Assembly (NCBI GenBank): GCA_027257055.1
Contig: JAPVLO010000884.1
Span: 248,001 to 312,000, forward strand
Source: Cephalopachus bancanus
Taxonomy: Eukaryota > Chordata > Mammalia > Primates > Tarsiidae
Direction of reading: 5' to 3'
Length of the DNA stretch: 64,000 nucleotides
A program made the translations under genes and the position numbers. A model generated the notes under the pieces. That model searched no databases, had not been told where the DNA came from, and was given only the letters and a program-made list of their open reading frames with translations. Shown here piece after piece: positions 1 to 10,298 of this stretch. The first letter of the stretch is position 1; every line of letters starts with the position of its first letter.

Positions 1-121
1 GGACCTTAAATATTACTGGAGGTCTCGTATAAGTCCAATTTTTAACTAGCTAAGATTTTGCCAATGGTAAAGGGGGTTAAGGGAGTGTCTCCCACCTTGG
101 CAACAGTTAAAAGGAGGCAAG

Positions 122-1260
122 TTAAGAAACACTTGAACACGACAATCTTGGCTTGCGAGGTCTGGATTCAGGTGTGGCTGTCCATTGGTGGTTGTTTTTC
201 TTTGCCGGGTGAGGAAGTGGGTATTCAGGGCCCCTGGCCAGTGGGGCACAGTTGATGGAGTGAGCTGGTGGAGTTATATCAGTTTCCTTGGCTCTCTCGA
301 CTTGTGAATGATGAATCCAAGCTGGCGCTCCATCGACCTTGAGTGCTGCTGGTGTGGTGGTGATGACGGCGAAGGGTCCTTTCCAGGCAGGAGTTGGTTC
401 TTCTTTCTGGAGCTTTTGATGAAAACCAGGTCTCCAGGCTGGAATGGAGGACAAGGTGTAGAGGACAGAATCAACCAGACGGCATGGACATTGGAGTGGA
501 CAGTAGCCTGGACCTGTTGGAGGAACCGGAGGTGCTTTAGCAGAGACTGATGAGTAAGTTTTCAAGAGTGGGCTCCCATAGCCAGGGAAACAAAGGAGGG
601 GTCTTCAAGCATGATTTCATCTGGGGTAGACCCAGCCTCATATGGGGTGCATCAGGTCCAGCGCAGGGCTAAAGGCAGAAGGCTTACCCATCTCTCACTG
701 GTTTTTATTATTAATTTGGGTAAAGTAGATTTTAAAGTCCAGTTCATGTGTTTTTACCTGTCCAGAGCTTTGTGGTCGGTAAGCACCATGTAATTTCCAG
801 TCGCTGTTTAGTGCTTTAATAACCAGTTGGACTATGGATGAGGTAAAGGCAGAACCATTATCAGAGCCAATAGAGAGGGGGTGCCCAAACCTAGGAATAA
901 TTTCATTTAACAAAAACCTTGTCACTGTAAGGGCGGTTTCACTTTCGGTGGCAAAGCCTTTTACTCATTCAGAAAAAGTATCTATAAACACGAGTAGATA
1001 GTTGTTCCCCACATGGTGAGGGCTTATTTCAGTGAAGTCCATTTCCCGTTTTTCTCTGGGGCTTTATCCTTGGGCCCTGATGCCATCTGCAGGCCTGAGT
1101 CCTGTTTTGTGTTGACTTGGGCACAGGCAGGGCGCATTGTGGCTGCTGTTGCAACTATACTTTTTGTCATTAATATGATGAAAATGGTTTAATAGCTCAG
1201 TCATTTTGGAACCTCCCAAGTGGGGGGTAGAATGTAGTTGTTTTACCAAGGTGTGTCCAA
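122..1260 (-). pseudogene. pol: Endogenous retroviral integrase (3' part of pol), broken
   Basis: Integrase would insert viral DNA into host DNA. Three parts are visible. The N-terminal zinc-binding part (about 1249-1064) shows the His residues of HSTPHLGGSKM, followed by degraded cysteines. The catalytic core (about 1050-700) includes the segment IGSDNGSAFTS, holding the second catalytic Asp, and the YRPQSSGQV segment. The C-terminal part (about 400-250) has WKGPFAV and WIHHSQVE, typical of gammaretroviral integrases. The parts lie in different frames with stops between them, so no integrase could be made. The last open segment (565-122) probably overlaps the start of env, as in gammaretroviruses, but I cannot identify an env signal peptide before the window edge. 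Confidence 0.8.
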
Positions 1261-1611
1261 AGGCTTCAGGTAAAATAATTTTAGAGTCCTTGATCCACCG
1301 TCCAGTGGAGTTTTTATAAACCCCCGCCAGGTCTCCCTGTTTCTCCTCCTCTTGGATATATGTGGGCTGTTCTGGGAGAGAAGGAACTGGAAAAGTTTTA
1401 GTTAGCAGGACAGTTAAGGGCTTAACTGAAAACTCTACTGCCTGTCAGGCTGTCCGATCTGCCGACTGATTTCCGGTTGCCTCTGGAATGTCCAATTTTT
1501 GGTATCCCTGCAATGAATGACAGCTACCTCTTTGGGAACCCATATAGCCTCTAAAAGAGCTAAGATTTTGTCCTTGTTTTTTATAGTTTTACCCACCGCA
1601 GTAAGAAGCCC

Positions 1612-2420
1612 TCATTCCTTGTAGATCATGGCATGGACATGGAATGTAGCAAAGGCATACCGGCTATCAGTGAAGATGTTTACTTGTTTTCCTGTTCCCC
1701 AGCATGTGGCCTGAGTTAAAGCAATTAACTCAGGCTTTTGAGCCAGTGGACCATTGGGCAAGGACTGTGACCAGATTATGTCATGAGCCGTGGTTACTGC
1801 TGCACCAGCCTTGCATACTACCCCTATTATCAGACTGCTACCATTTGTAAACAGGTCAGCATTAGCCTGTTTTAAGGGAGTATCCCAAAGGTAGGGTTGG
1901 CTGGCCTGAGAGACGTCTAATATGTCTTCACAGTCATGAACTGGCATTTCTGGATTGTCATTGGGCAGCAGGGTGGCTGGATTGAGGCACTGAGTAGGAG
2001 AGCAGGTCTAGATTGGTCAAGCAAGAGGTTTTGATATTGGATGATGAGTAAATTTGACATCCAGTGGCCAGAAGCTCCCTGGAGCAGATTCTCAACAGCA
2101 TGGGGAACAGTTAAAGCCAGGTTTTGACTGAAAGTTAATTTATCTGCTTCCTTAACTAGTATGTCCATGGCTGCAATGGTCCAGAGACAAGAGGGCCAAC
2201 CAGAGGCAACTGGGTCCAGACTTTTTGACAAGTAAGCCACTGGCCACCTCCAGGATCCTAAGATCTGAGTGAGAACCCTTTCACAATTCCTCATTGTTCA
2301 TGAATGAACAAGTGAAAAGGCTTGGTAACATCTGGGAGGGCTAAAGCCGGGGCTTGAGTAAGAGCCATCTTTAACTGCTGGAATGCTTGTTCCTCAGTAG
2401 CAGTTCATTCTAGGTGCTGG
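1612..2420 (-). pseudogene. pol: Endogenous retroviral RNase H and connection domain (middle of pol), broken
   Basis: The segment 1947-1612 carries the RNase H signature: a first acidic motif read here as DLFTNGSS, a Glu in AQKPELIALTQA, and the Asp in IFTDSRYAFAT. In the family the first motif is normally FTDGS, so the first catalytic Asp appears to be replaced by Asn. The frame before it (2294-1917) is the reverse-transcriptase connection region, with the segment WPVAYLSKSLDPVASGWP typical of class I elements. A frame change separates the two, near 1920-1947. RNase H would degrade the RNA strand of the RNA-DNA hybrid; with the Asp lost and the frame broken this copy is inactive. Confidence 0.75.
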
Positions 2421-3330
2421 TCCCCTGCACTGGCAGTCTATAAAGGCTTGTAATTTTAGCAAATCTGGGGATTCATAACCAGCAACACCCTACTGCCCCC
2501 AGGAATTCCTGTACCTGTTTTTTCATTGTTGGCATGGGAATTCAGAGGATGGCTTCTTTCCAGGCCAAGGTTAGGGTTCGCTTACCTTTTTTTAGCCAGT
2601 ATCCCAAGTAGGAGACTTCAGCTGAGCAGTTGTGCCTTTTTGGCTGAAACACAGTAGCCCAAGTCATTTAGAAGCTGTAACAGAGTCTTAGTACGTTTTA
2701 AACAAGTGTTCAAGTCTGCAACTGTGAGCAAGAGATTATCCACATACTGGAGCAGCGTACATTTAGGGTGCAGGGCATGGAACCCTGATAAATCTTGTTG
2801 CAAATCTTCCCCAAAAAGAGTTGGGGGGTTTTGAACCCTTGTGGCAACTGGGTCCGGTTAGCTGATTGGTGTACCCTGAGTCAGGATCTGTTCATTCAAA
2901 GGCAAAAATAGGTTGGCTGCCAGGGGACAAGGGGATGGAAAAGAAGGCATTCTTTAAATCCAACACAGCATACACCCGATGTTGAGGAGGGAGCAGGCTG
3001 AGCAAAGTATACGGGTTGGGAACAGTAGGATGGATTGTTTCAACCCACTTATTGACTTCCCTCAAGTCCTGAACAGGCTGGTAGTCAGATGTTCCTGGCT
3101 TTTTAACCAATAGGAATGGAGTGTTCCAGGTGGACAGACAAGGTGTTAGAATGTTAGCTGCTAAAAGTCTTTTAATATGAGGAGCAATTCCCTCATGGGT
3201 CTGCAAACTCATAGGGTATTGGTGAACGTGATCAGGGGTGGCTGATGCCAACAGACTTATCATGGTTGGAGGGTGATGCTTCACCAATCCTGGCAGGCTG
3301 GTTTCCACCCAGACTGAAGGAAATTTCTGC
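2420..3330 (-). pseudogene. pol: Endogenous retroviral reverse transcriptase (5' part of pol), broken, catalytic YVDD changed to YVDN
   Basis: The fingers and palm are clear in 3308-2892: [19 protein letters not shown], followed by [15 protein letters not shown], which holds the first catalytic Asp. The active-site box lies in the next segment (2803-2618) as LLQYVDNLLL, at plus-strand positions 2735-2746. Class I elements have YVDD or YMDD there, so the second Asp is replaced by Asn (codon AAT). Stops and frame changes separate the segments (about 2810-2890). The enzyme would copy viral RNA to DNA; both the point change and the frame breaks remove activity. Similarity is to the class I/gammaretroviral group by motif, judged by eye. 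Confidence 0.85.
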
Positions 3331-3337
3331 TGTAACT

Positions 3338-3785
3338 TTAGAAGTAAACTTGATGAGACATTTTCAGTGGGAGAATCAGAAGGAGTTGGAGGTGTTCTTC
3401 AGAAAGTGGAACAGTTAATAGCATTTGATAGGCAGTGTCAGTAGGAACATACATTTTAGTTTCATCAGGTGAAAACACAATAGTTGCTCTTAGTTTCCAG
3501 AGCAAATCTTGGCCCATGAGAGGGTGTAGGCAGTCAAGGGCTATTAGAAACAAGAGGGTGACCCATTTTTGATCTAAATCAACTGTCCGGTTGAGGTGAA
3601 CTTGCAATTTGTGATTGTACCTGTTGCCTCTTGAATGGAAATTTGTTTATTGGACATAGGTCCCGATGGTGACTTTAGGACTGACGTTCAGCCCCAGTAT
3701 CCACTAAGAGTTAGACTGGGTGGCCCCCAGTAGTGGTGGTTACCATGGGCTCTTGGGAGCCTAAGGAAAAACAGCCTTGACCCCC
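3338..3785 (-). pseudogene. pro: Endogenous retroviral protease, in frame with gag after a UGA, broken
   Basis: The aspartic protease active site LLVDTGA is encoded at 3690-3713 (Asp codon 3701-3699). It is in the same frame as gag and 29 codons after the gag stop codon. An extra in-frame TAA (3713-3711) lies just before the active site, and another stop follows it by a few codons, so this part is broken. Further protease-like sequence is open from 3607 to 3338 in another frame and contains HPLMGQDLLWKL, typical of the region before the RT start. The protease would cleave the Gag-Pol polyprotein. This is a remnant only. Confidence 0.7.
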
Positions 3786-5409
3786 TCATTCTGAGTCATT
3801 TTCAGTTTCCCCAGTAGAGGGCAGGACCAGAACTGACTTAGGGTCCTCTGTCTTTGGGCAGTGAGAGCAATCTTTGACCCAGTGACATAATTCTTTACAA
3901 TATGCACATAGATTGTTAGCTAATTGGATGCATCCAGTTTCCTTTTATCCCTTTTTAGCTTCTCCCTTTGGCTTATGTGCTGGCTTTGAGCTGGGTTGGG
4001 AGACCTGGATGGCAGCAACTAATATTTTTGTCTGCCACTTTGTTGCTTTGCCCATTTTTTGTCTTCTTGTTTCTGTTTCTCAGCATCACAGTTGTTAAAA
4101 ACTTTCTGGACTACTTCAAGTAACTGGGAAATGTTTATTCCTGCAAAACCTTCAAGTTTCTGTAACTTTTTCTGGATGTCTGGAGCCACCTGAGCCACAA
4201 AGGCCAAATTGATAGCCCAATCATTCTCGGGTGCTGAGGAGTCAAATGGGATATAGGTGTGGAATGCTTCCTGGAGACATTCAAGAAATGCCCCTGGTGA
4301 CTCCTCGGGACCCTGAATGATCTCAGTAGTCTTAGAAAAATTGATGGGTTTTTGGGCTGCTCCCTTTAGGCCACCTAATGGATTCTGGTGATAGGTGTCC
4401 AATGTCCTGGACCCTGCCAAAGTGTTAGGGTCCCAATCTGGATGAGAAGGGGGAAAACCTTTATTTAGCATTTCTTGGCTTTCCTCCTCCATACCAGTAG
4501 TTGAAGCCAGAACAGATTTTTTTACCTTCAGCCCTGATATGTTCCTTCTCCTCAGAGGTAAGAAAAAGTCAGGAGGAGCTGCTGGCAGTCGTCCCAGGTG
4601 GGGTGATGAGTCTGCATGACTGGCTCCATTAAGGAGATCAGAGCCTACAGTTTATCTGAAAACATCAGATTTTGGTATTTTCAATGATATAAATCAGAGA
4701 TGGAAAAAGGAGCATAAACCAAGAAAGACCACTTGGTCTTTTCTGACCCCCGAAGGGGGGTTGCTTCCTGGAGGGGAAGAAGAGGGGCCAAATTAGTCTG
4801 AGATTGGAGATGGGCGGCCAAAGGCAGAGAGGGCAATGGGGAAGTGGAAGAGACGACGGTGGGCAGAGAGGCCTGAGGATTGTATGGTGGAGGACCAGAG
4901 GTACTATCTGGTCTGTCAAGGGGGTCCTCCGTTGACGGGGGTAGAGCAGGATGACTCCCAGGAGAAGGAGGAGTTGAGGCAAGTGTGAAGGAAGGGATTT
5001 CTCCCTTATGGACAGGGGTTCAGGCGGCAGCGGATGACGAACATGAGGACTGCAATGGCCTGGCCCACTAAGAGGCGTAGTGACCAGGATTTGGCTGTTG
5101 GTTCCAAGGGAACATGCCTTTAGCCAAGGCGGTGGGTTTTGAACTACACTTAACCATTGGTCAATATAGGGAAACTGATCAGGGTGACCAGGAGTCCTTG
5201 TAACAAGCTTCCAGACAGATTTAGTGATATGAACATCTAGAGACCCTGTGGGGGGGCCATCCAACATTAAATGCAGGCCAGTCATTTTCACAGAGGGTCC
5301 AGAGTCTGCCTTTGGAGAGATGGGCACCATAGTCCTCCATGAACCCAACAGAGAAGTTCCTTATCATACAGTCCAGGGGACTGGAGGACTTGGAAGTCCA
5401 GTACCCCAT
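3786..5409 (-). pseudogene. gag: Endogenous retroviral Gag (matrix, capsid, nucleocapsid), broken
   Basis: The start is placed at the ATG at 5409-5407 because it gives an MG... N-terminus and is followed by the matrix-like stretch DWPAFNVGWPP. The matrix continues, after a frame change, in 5348-4900 with GHPDQFPYIDQWL. A proline-rich linker follows. The capsid C-terminal half is open from 4492 to 4019 and includes the major homology region (IIQGPEESPGAFLECLQEAF). The nucleocapsid has one canonical zinc knuckle, CAYCKELCHWVKDC (CX2CX4HX4C), at 3867-3908. The frame ends at TGA 3788-3786. A single knuckle and this domain order fit class I elements. Several frame breaks make it non-functional. 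Confidence 0.85.
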
Positions 5410-5965
5410 ATTGTCAAAACCAGTGAGTCACAAGAGGTACCTGATGAGGATCAGACCTCCAATCACAAGGATATAAGCAAAGGCTAGTGAAAGCTTCTGG
5501 CCCGAAGACTAATCCAATGGTGCGGCAAAAGCAAGCCCTGTGGCAAAGAGCACAGCAAGGAGACAAAATCAAGAAAAGTGTCAAGGGTGACAGGGATCCA
5601 GAAATAACATATAGTGAGAGAAAGCAAAGGGAACCCAAACTGAAACCAGATACTAAACCGGGACTCTGTTCAGCCAGTGTCTTGGCTTAATGAGCGGTGT
5701 CTAAGGAGTGGCCTCGTCAGGCTCTGACTCCCTTAACAGAGTGGCCACAAACTGAACAGACAGGCAGAACAAAATCTTACCTCCTGGGAGATGCAGATGG
5801 ACTCAGGTATTTTAGAGGCGATGGGAAGCCAGTGGTTGTTCCGACTCTCTCTGAGCCAGATGTGAGGTTATGGGGCCCTGGAATGTCTCAGGGGATGCCT
5901 CCCCTATAATGACTCCACCGAGCCGGGGAGAGCCGGAGTGAGGCTGTCTCCCAAGCTTGAGACGA
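5410..5965 (-). other. Retroviral 5' leader (untranslated region between primer site and gag)
   Basis: This is about 550 bases between the primer-binding site and the gag ATG. It has no long open frame. In a live virus it would hold the packaging signal and a splice donor. In the minus-strand reading there is a CAGGAGGTAAGA at about 5780, a good splice-donor match (AG|GTAAG) and a reasonable candidate for the leader donor. Confidence 0.5.
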
Positions 5966-5983
5966 ATCTCACTGGAACCTCCA
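5966..5983 (-). other. Retroviral primer-binding site, tRNA-Gln type
   Basis: Read on the minus strand this is TGGAGGTTCCAGTGAGAT. It starts with TGG (pairing with the tRNA CCA end) three bases inside the LTR edge. Compared with the complement of the 3' end of tRNA-Gln (CTG) as I remember it, there are two adjacent mismatches in 18 positions. Confidence 0.65.
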
Positions 5984-5985
5984 AA

Positions 5986-6441
5986 TGTCATAGCTGTAGT
6001 GCAAGAAAGGAGTTGCCAAACACTGAGAGTCGAATTTTGAGTCCTCTAATAGCCGGCAGTTGAGAGGGGGCTCATGCCTAAAAAACTCTTGACCTTGAAC
6101 AGAGCAAGTAGGGCGTTTATAAAGGCAAAAACCACAAGTGGGCTACATAGCAAGGGGGTAGGGGAACAAGGAATTAAAAACAAAAGGGAACAAAATATGA
6201 GAATATAGCAGTGAGAATTTTGCAAGTAACAATTTCTTGATGTAACATTTGGTTTCAGTTAAGCAAGAGTACAATTACACAGAACTTGTGTTTGGGGGAT
6301 TTTCAAACACCGAGGGAACAAGGGAGTGGAACAAGACTTGTGAGTATGGGAAGGCTGCAACAGTCACACGCAGGAGGGTGGCTTCTGGGTGAGCTGGCAG
6401 CTAAAATGGAGGATTTTAGCAAAATGGAGTTACTCATGTCA
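5986..6441 (-). repeat. 5' LTR of the tRNA-Gln-type provirus
   Basis: This is a 456-base LTR that on the minus strand starts TGACATGAG and ends GCTATGACA, giving short inverted ends with TG...CA. A TATA-like TTTATAAACG is at about 6108-6125 (minus strand), placing U3 on the right and R/U5 on the left. The right edge coincides with loss of the neighbouring provirus reverse transcriptase frame. The partner 3' LTR is outside the window, so LTR-LTR divergence cannot be used for dating here. Confidence 0.75.
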
Positions 6442-7500
6442 AGCTGGCTATTATAAGTTTTAAGGATATTTTAGCAAGACTGTCCAAGGGAGTGGTTGCC
6501 ATTGATGAGTGTCTGGATTGGTCCATGTAAAGGCGAACAGGATTTGTGTGTCTGGGTATAGAGGAATTGTGAGGAAGACAATGTGAGGAATTCTGTGTCT
6601 TTGAGATCCAGGACAGCATAATAAGAAGTATTGGACGAGATTCTGGAAAGGCAGGTGTAGGAGTTTGGAACCACTGGATGGGTTGGCAGGACTGCAGCAT
6701 TGATAGCCTGGAGCTCTTAGACTAGTCTACAGGAACTGTTTGGCTTGTGTCCTGGGAGGGTGGGTGTCCTGTAGGGAGAGAGGGTAGGTTCAAGAAGGGG
6801 CTGTTTTAAGAGTTTTATGATGATTGGCTTAAGGCTTGTTGGTGTGTTAAGGAGAACAGGGTATTGAGGCTGATTTGGGAATGTGGATGAATCTTTTTTT
6901 TTCTTTCGAGTTGGAGTCTCACTCTGTCACCCAGACTGGAGTGCAGTGGCTGCTCCCAGCCACTGCAGCCTCGACCTGCTGGGCTCCAGTGATTCTTCTG
7001 CCTCAGCCTTCCGAGTAGCTGGAACTACAGGCATGCATGACCACGCCCAGCTAATTTTTGATTTATTGTAGAGATGAGGTCTCACCAAGTTGCCAGGCGG
7101 GTCTCGAACCCGCGGGCTCAGGCAATCCACTCACCTTGGCCTCCCAAAGTGCGGGATTACAGGCTGAGCCACCGAGCCTGAGCTGGATGAATCTTTAAGG
7201 TGTATTTGGACTGGAGTGTGGAGGGTTGTGACAAAAGGGGTGTAGTGTCCCAGACCTTTGGGTTAACAATGGAAGCCGGAAGAGGATAAGATAGGAGTTA
7301 TTTGGGTTGGGACATGTCTGGTTGGCTGAGAAGAAGGAGAAAGGCAGATTGTGAGGTAGGGAGGTGGAAGGAAAGTCTAGCCTGGAGTTTGGATAAAAGT
7401 TCTTGACCAAGGATGGGGGTAGGGCATTTAGGCAGTGAGAAATAGGAGTGTGTGTGAAGCATTTTGGATAACTCATGACAGAGGTTCAGTAATTAGGGGA
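6442..7500 (-). pseudogene. pol: Truncated pol (start of reverse transcriptase) of the tRNA-Phe-type provirus
   Basis: After the gag nucleocapsid a pol-like stretch begins (7476-7195), with LPPSLVKNFYPN in a position and style matching the RT N-terminus of class I elements. A SINE interrupts it (6897-7183). The RT palm motif appears as YAVLDLKDTEF at about 6632-6600 in the next open segment. The coding similarity ends at 6442, where the LTR of the other provirus starts. The remaining RT motifs, RNase H and integrase are missing from the window. Several frameshifts are present. Confidence 0.65.
6897..7183 (-). mobile_element. Young Alu-family SINE (private subfamily), inserted in retroviral pol
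   Basis: This is a full-length dimeric Alu in reverse orientation with a T-tract on the left. The 13-bp target-site duplication tggatgaatcttt is exact at 6884-6896 and 7184-7196. It has the private right-arm palindrome, here as GTGGCTGCTCCCAGCCAC. Confidence 0.92.
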
Positions 7501-7930
7501 GATGAGATAAGGCCATCAACCCCGACGAGGAAATGTTGGAGGGACAAGCCAGCCCTGAAAATTCAGGAAGGACAGAGTAAGTGGCCCCACATCAGTTGAA
7601 AAGGAGATGGACTCACCTGCCACATGGATATTTCCCCTGCGCTCCCAGGCTGAGATGGAAGATGGGGCCATGGACCCTGGACACCTTCAATCACCAGCGG
7701 CGAGGCCTTGGAGGCTGGGTATGTTAAGGACAGGAACAGAAGGGGTGTGGTCTCCCTCTGGGGAGCGAGAAGGCAGTCGGCCTTCCAGTGTCCTGATTGT
7801 TTGCAGAGTGGGCAGGGTTTTGTGGAGGTGGGGGTCTTGCCCAGTGGTCTTCCTTGCTGCATTTGAAGCATGCCCCTGGTGGTGTTTTGGAGGGAGCCCC
7901 TTTCAATGGGGTTTTAGGTTCTGAGGCTTT

Positions 7931-8217
7931 TTTTTGTGTGTTGGAGTCTCACTCGGTCACCCAGACTGGAGTGCAGTGGCCGCTCCCGGCCACCGCAACC
8001 TCGACCCGCTGGGCTCCGGCGATCCTTCCGCCTCAGCCTTCTGAGTAGCTGGAACTACAGGCGCGCGCTGCCATGCCCGGCTAATTTTTTTTGATTTGTT
8101 GTAGAGATGAGGTCTCGCCAAGTTGCCCAAGCGGGTCTCGAACCCGCGGGCTCAGGCAATCCATTCACCTCGGCCTCCCAAAGTGCGGGATTACAGGCTG
8201 AGCCACCAAGCCCGGCC
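7931..8217 (-). mobile_element. Young Alu-family SINE, younger member of a pair
   Basis: This is a reverse-orientation dimer with the intact private palindrome GTGGCCGCTCCCGGCCAC and the perfect B-box hairpin GCGGGTCTCGAACCCGC. It directly abuts another SINE and has no private target duplication that I can see. It therefore probably inserted into the T-tract of its neighbour. Confidence 0.85.
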
Positions 8218-8514
8218 TTACTTTTTTTTTTTAGTTAGTCTTACTCTGTCGCCCAGGCTGGAGTGCAGTGGCATGCTCATGGCCACTGCAGCAGCCACAA
8301 ACCTGTTGTGCTCAAATGATTCTTCCTCCTCAGCCTTCCAAGTAGCTGGAACTATAGGCGTGCGCTACCACACCCAGCTAATTTTTTTTATTTATTGTAG
8401 AGATGAGGTCTCGCCAAGTTGCCCAAGACGGGTCTCGAACCCACGGGCTCAGGCAATCCACTCACCTCGGCCTCCCAAAGTGCGGGATTACAGGCTGAGC
8501 CACCGAGCCCGGCT
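8218..8514 (-). mobile_element. Older Alu-family SINE, first member of a pair
   Basis: This is a reverse-orientation dimer, more diverged than its neighbour (for example it has GTGGCATGCTCATGGCCAC where the young copies have the palindrome). A 14-bp duplication ggttctgaggcttt brackets the whole pair (7917-7930 and 8515-8528), so this one is taken to be the original insertion into gag. Confidence 0.85.
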
Positions 8515-9872
8515 GGTTCTGAGGCTTTCAGGGCTGCTGCCAGTAGCTGGTGTTTGGCCTGATCTCTGTGTGTTTTTTTTTTTTTAGCTTCACCAGCTCA
8601 TCCCTATTATTATAGTCTTTAAAAGCCATCCCGAGGAGGTCTCGTTGAGGGGGTTTGAAGTCTTCATCAGCTTTTCTGAGCTTTTTCCTGAGGTTGGGGG
8701 GTGACTGAGATAAGTGAGTATCAAGGACAACTGTTCCTTCAGCTGAGACCAGGTTTTTTGTATATTTTTGGAGAACCTCTGCCGAGCAGGCCAGAAACTG
8801 AGTTGAGTTTTCATCTGAGTTTTGGGTGATTTCTCTGATTTTATCATAACTAACAGCCATATGGGCAGTCTTTTGGAGGCCTGCAAGGAGTTGGTTTATT
8901 CCTTGAGGCTCGACTGGGTCTACTGGTTTGATAATCCCAGTTGGGATCTTCCTGGGGAACCACAGCCATCCCTGCTGGCTTTTGGTCCTCTAACCAGTGA
9001 AGTTCATCAGCATGAGCCTGTGCTGCCGCCAGACGCTCTTCCTTCTCATCGGGCAGGAGAGTGGATGAGAGGACTGCATCAAGGTCCTGCCAGCTTAAAT
9101 CCTAAGATGGAGTTAAACATGTAAGTTCCTTAAGATAAGTGTCAGGGTCAGAGGAGAAGGATCCTAGTCTTTTTTCAGTTTGGAAGAGGCCAGTGAGAGA
9201 GAAGGGGACACGGACACGCCCCACCCCTTCAGCACTGGCTACCTCTCCCAGTGAGAAGAGGTGCGGGGTTTGCAGAAGCAGCGAGAGGATCAGGTGTTTG
9301 TGTCTGGTCTGAGACCGGGTGCAGGGAGGAGAGGGGAGCTGTGGTTTAGGAGACTCCTTGGAAGTAGGTGGGGATAGAACAGGACTGTCGGGAGGCTGGG
9401 TCGGAGCGAGGAGCATAGAGAGGAGGCCGAGTGGGGTGGGCGGAATGACCGGCTGGAGCAAAGGAGGGCGTCTGGGGTCTGGAGGGGAGGGATCGGGTGT
9501 GGGCAGGAAGGACTTGACGTGGCGAACAGGGCTCACAGGGGAAGGATGGGAGCGGACAGCAAAGTACTGACACAAGGACCCTCTGGCCATCTGCCATTGC
9601 AGTGGCAGAAGTTCTCTAAGTCTCGCAAAATGTTGACATCAAAAGTCCCATGTTCTGGCCATGGAGACCCATTGTCTAGTTGATGTTGTAGCCAAACTGT
9701 GTGACAGTAGAAAATTAACCGATTAGGTCTCACTGTGTCTCAGAAACCCAGAGCGGGGTTATTGTGAAGTAGACACCCTGGGGCAGTACTTCTTGCTTGG
9801 ATGCAGGGTGAAGATCCCATCGCTGGAATGTGGGAATGAAGACAGATGACTGAGTAAGGCAGACACGGAAGG

Positions 9873-9902
9873 CAGAGAGAGCGAGAGCGAGAGAGAGAGA
9901 GG
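9873..9902. repeat. (GA)n-rich simple repeat in retroviral leader
   Basis: A short GA/GCGA tract near the gag start of the tRNA-Phe-type provirus. Confidence 0.7.
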
Positions 9903-10277
9903 ATGGAAAAAGGTGTTCCCATCTCCGAGATCAGGCTCAGCAGTATAGAAGGCTTGCTTTCGGAGTGAGTGTCCCCATGTCCAGCAGGACCCGGGCTCGG
10001 GGCCCAGAGTGTCTTCACCTAGCGCTAGGATTTTCATTCTGTGGTACAGAAGAAGTCGGCAGGAAAGCTGAGTGGGAGTCGTTTCACCCACCGATCTTTT
10101 GTCCGGCAGACCAGGGCCGGTGTGGCATGTAAAGCCAGCAGTAGCAGGAGAGATCCCAAGATGTGTCCTTATGACAGGTTCCGGGGGGGAGGGCCAGGAG
10201 GTGGGTCAAGCCCGGGAAGGGAGAAGGAGAGGGGAATGAGAGAGAGGGGTGATCCAGCAAGATCTGACAGGCAACAC

Positions 10278-10295
10278 TCCCAGGTTTCGGCACCA
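10278..10295 (-). other. Retroviral primer-binding site, tRNA-Phe type
   Basis: Read on the minus strand this is TGGTGCCGAAACCTGGGA. The complement of the 3' end of tRNA-Phe as I remember it is TGGTGCCGAAACCCGGGA, so 17 of 18 positions agree. It lies three bases inside the LTR edge, as expected. Confidence 0.85.
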
Positions 10296-10298
10296 AAA

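Larger units (their letters stand above)
1..6441 (-). mobile_element. Class I (gammaretrovirus-like) endogenous retrovirus with tRNA-Gln-type primer site; 5' LTR to end of pol, truncated by window edge
   Basis: Reading right to left on the minus strand the order is LTR, primer-binding site, untranslated leader, gag, protease, reverse transcriptase, RNase H and integrase. This is the order of a simple retrovirus. The gag CCHC knuckle, the gag and protease in one frame separated by a single stop, and the GPF-type integrase tail all fit the class I (gamma-like) group. The env gene and the 3' LTR would lie left of position 1 and are not seen. Every coding region carries frameshifts or stops, so the element is dead. 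It begins exactly where the reverse transcriptase of a second provirus stops (6441/6442), so I infer that it inserted into that provirus in the same orientation. Confidence 0.85.
7500..9820 (-). pseudogene. gag: Gag of the tRNA-Phe-type provirus, broken and carrying two SINEs
   Basis: The start is set at ATG 9820-9818 because the translation begins MGSSPCIQARS, a myristoylation-type N-terminus. This frame stops after 26 codons and the matrix continues in another frame from about 9733 with PNRLIFYCHTVW and GSPWPEHGTFD. A proline-rich segment follows (9590-9270), then the capsid start (VPFSLTGLFQTEKRLGSF). The capsid C-terminal part is 8860-8560. The nucleocapsid lies left of the SINE pair at 7906-7600 with two knuckles. 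The first, CFKCSKEDHWARPP, has lost its last Cys. The second, CPLCKQSGHWKADC, keeps all four ligands. Frame changes make it non-functional. Confidence 0.8.

Noticed and set aside
46..249. A start of the retroviral env gene at the window edge
   Set aside because: A short open frame exists, but no signal peptide or env motif can be recognised before the sequence ends.
8123..8587. Open frame of 154 codons across two SINEs
   Set aside because: It is a translation of antisense Alu sequence with duplicated text from the two SINE copies.
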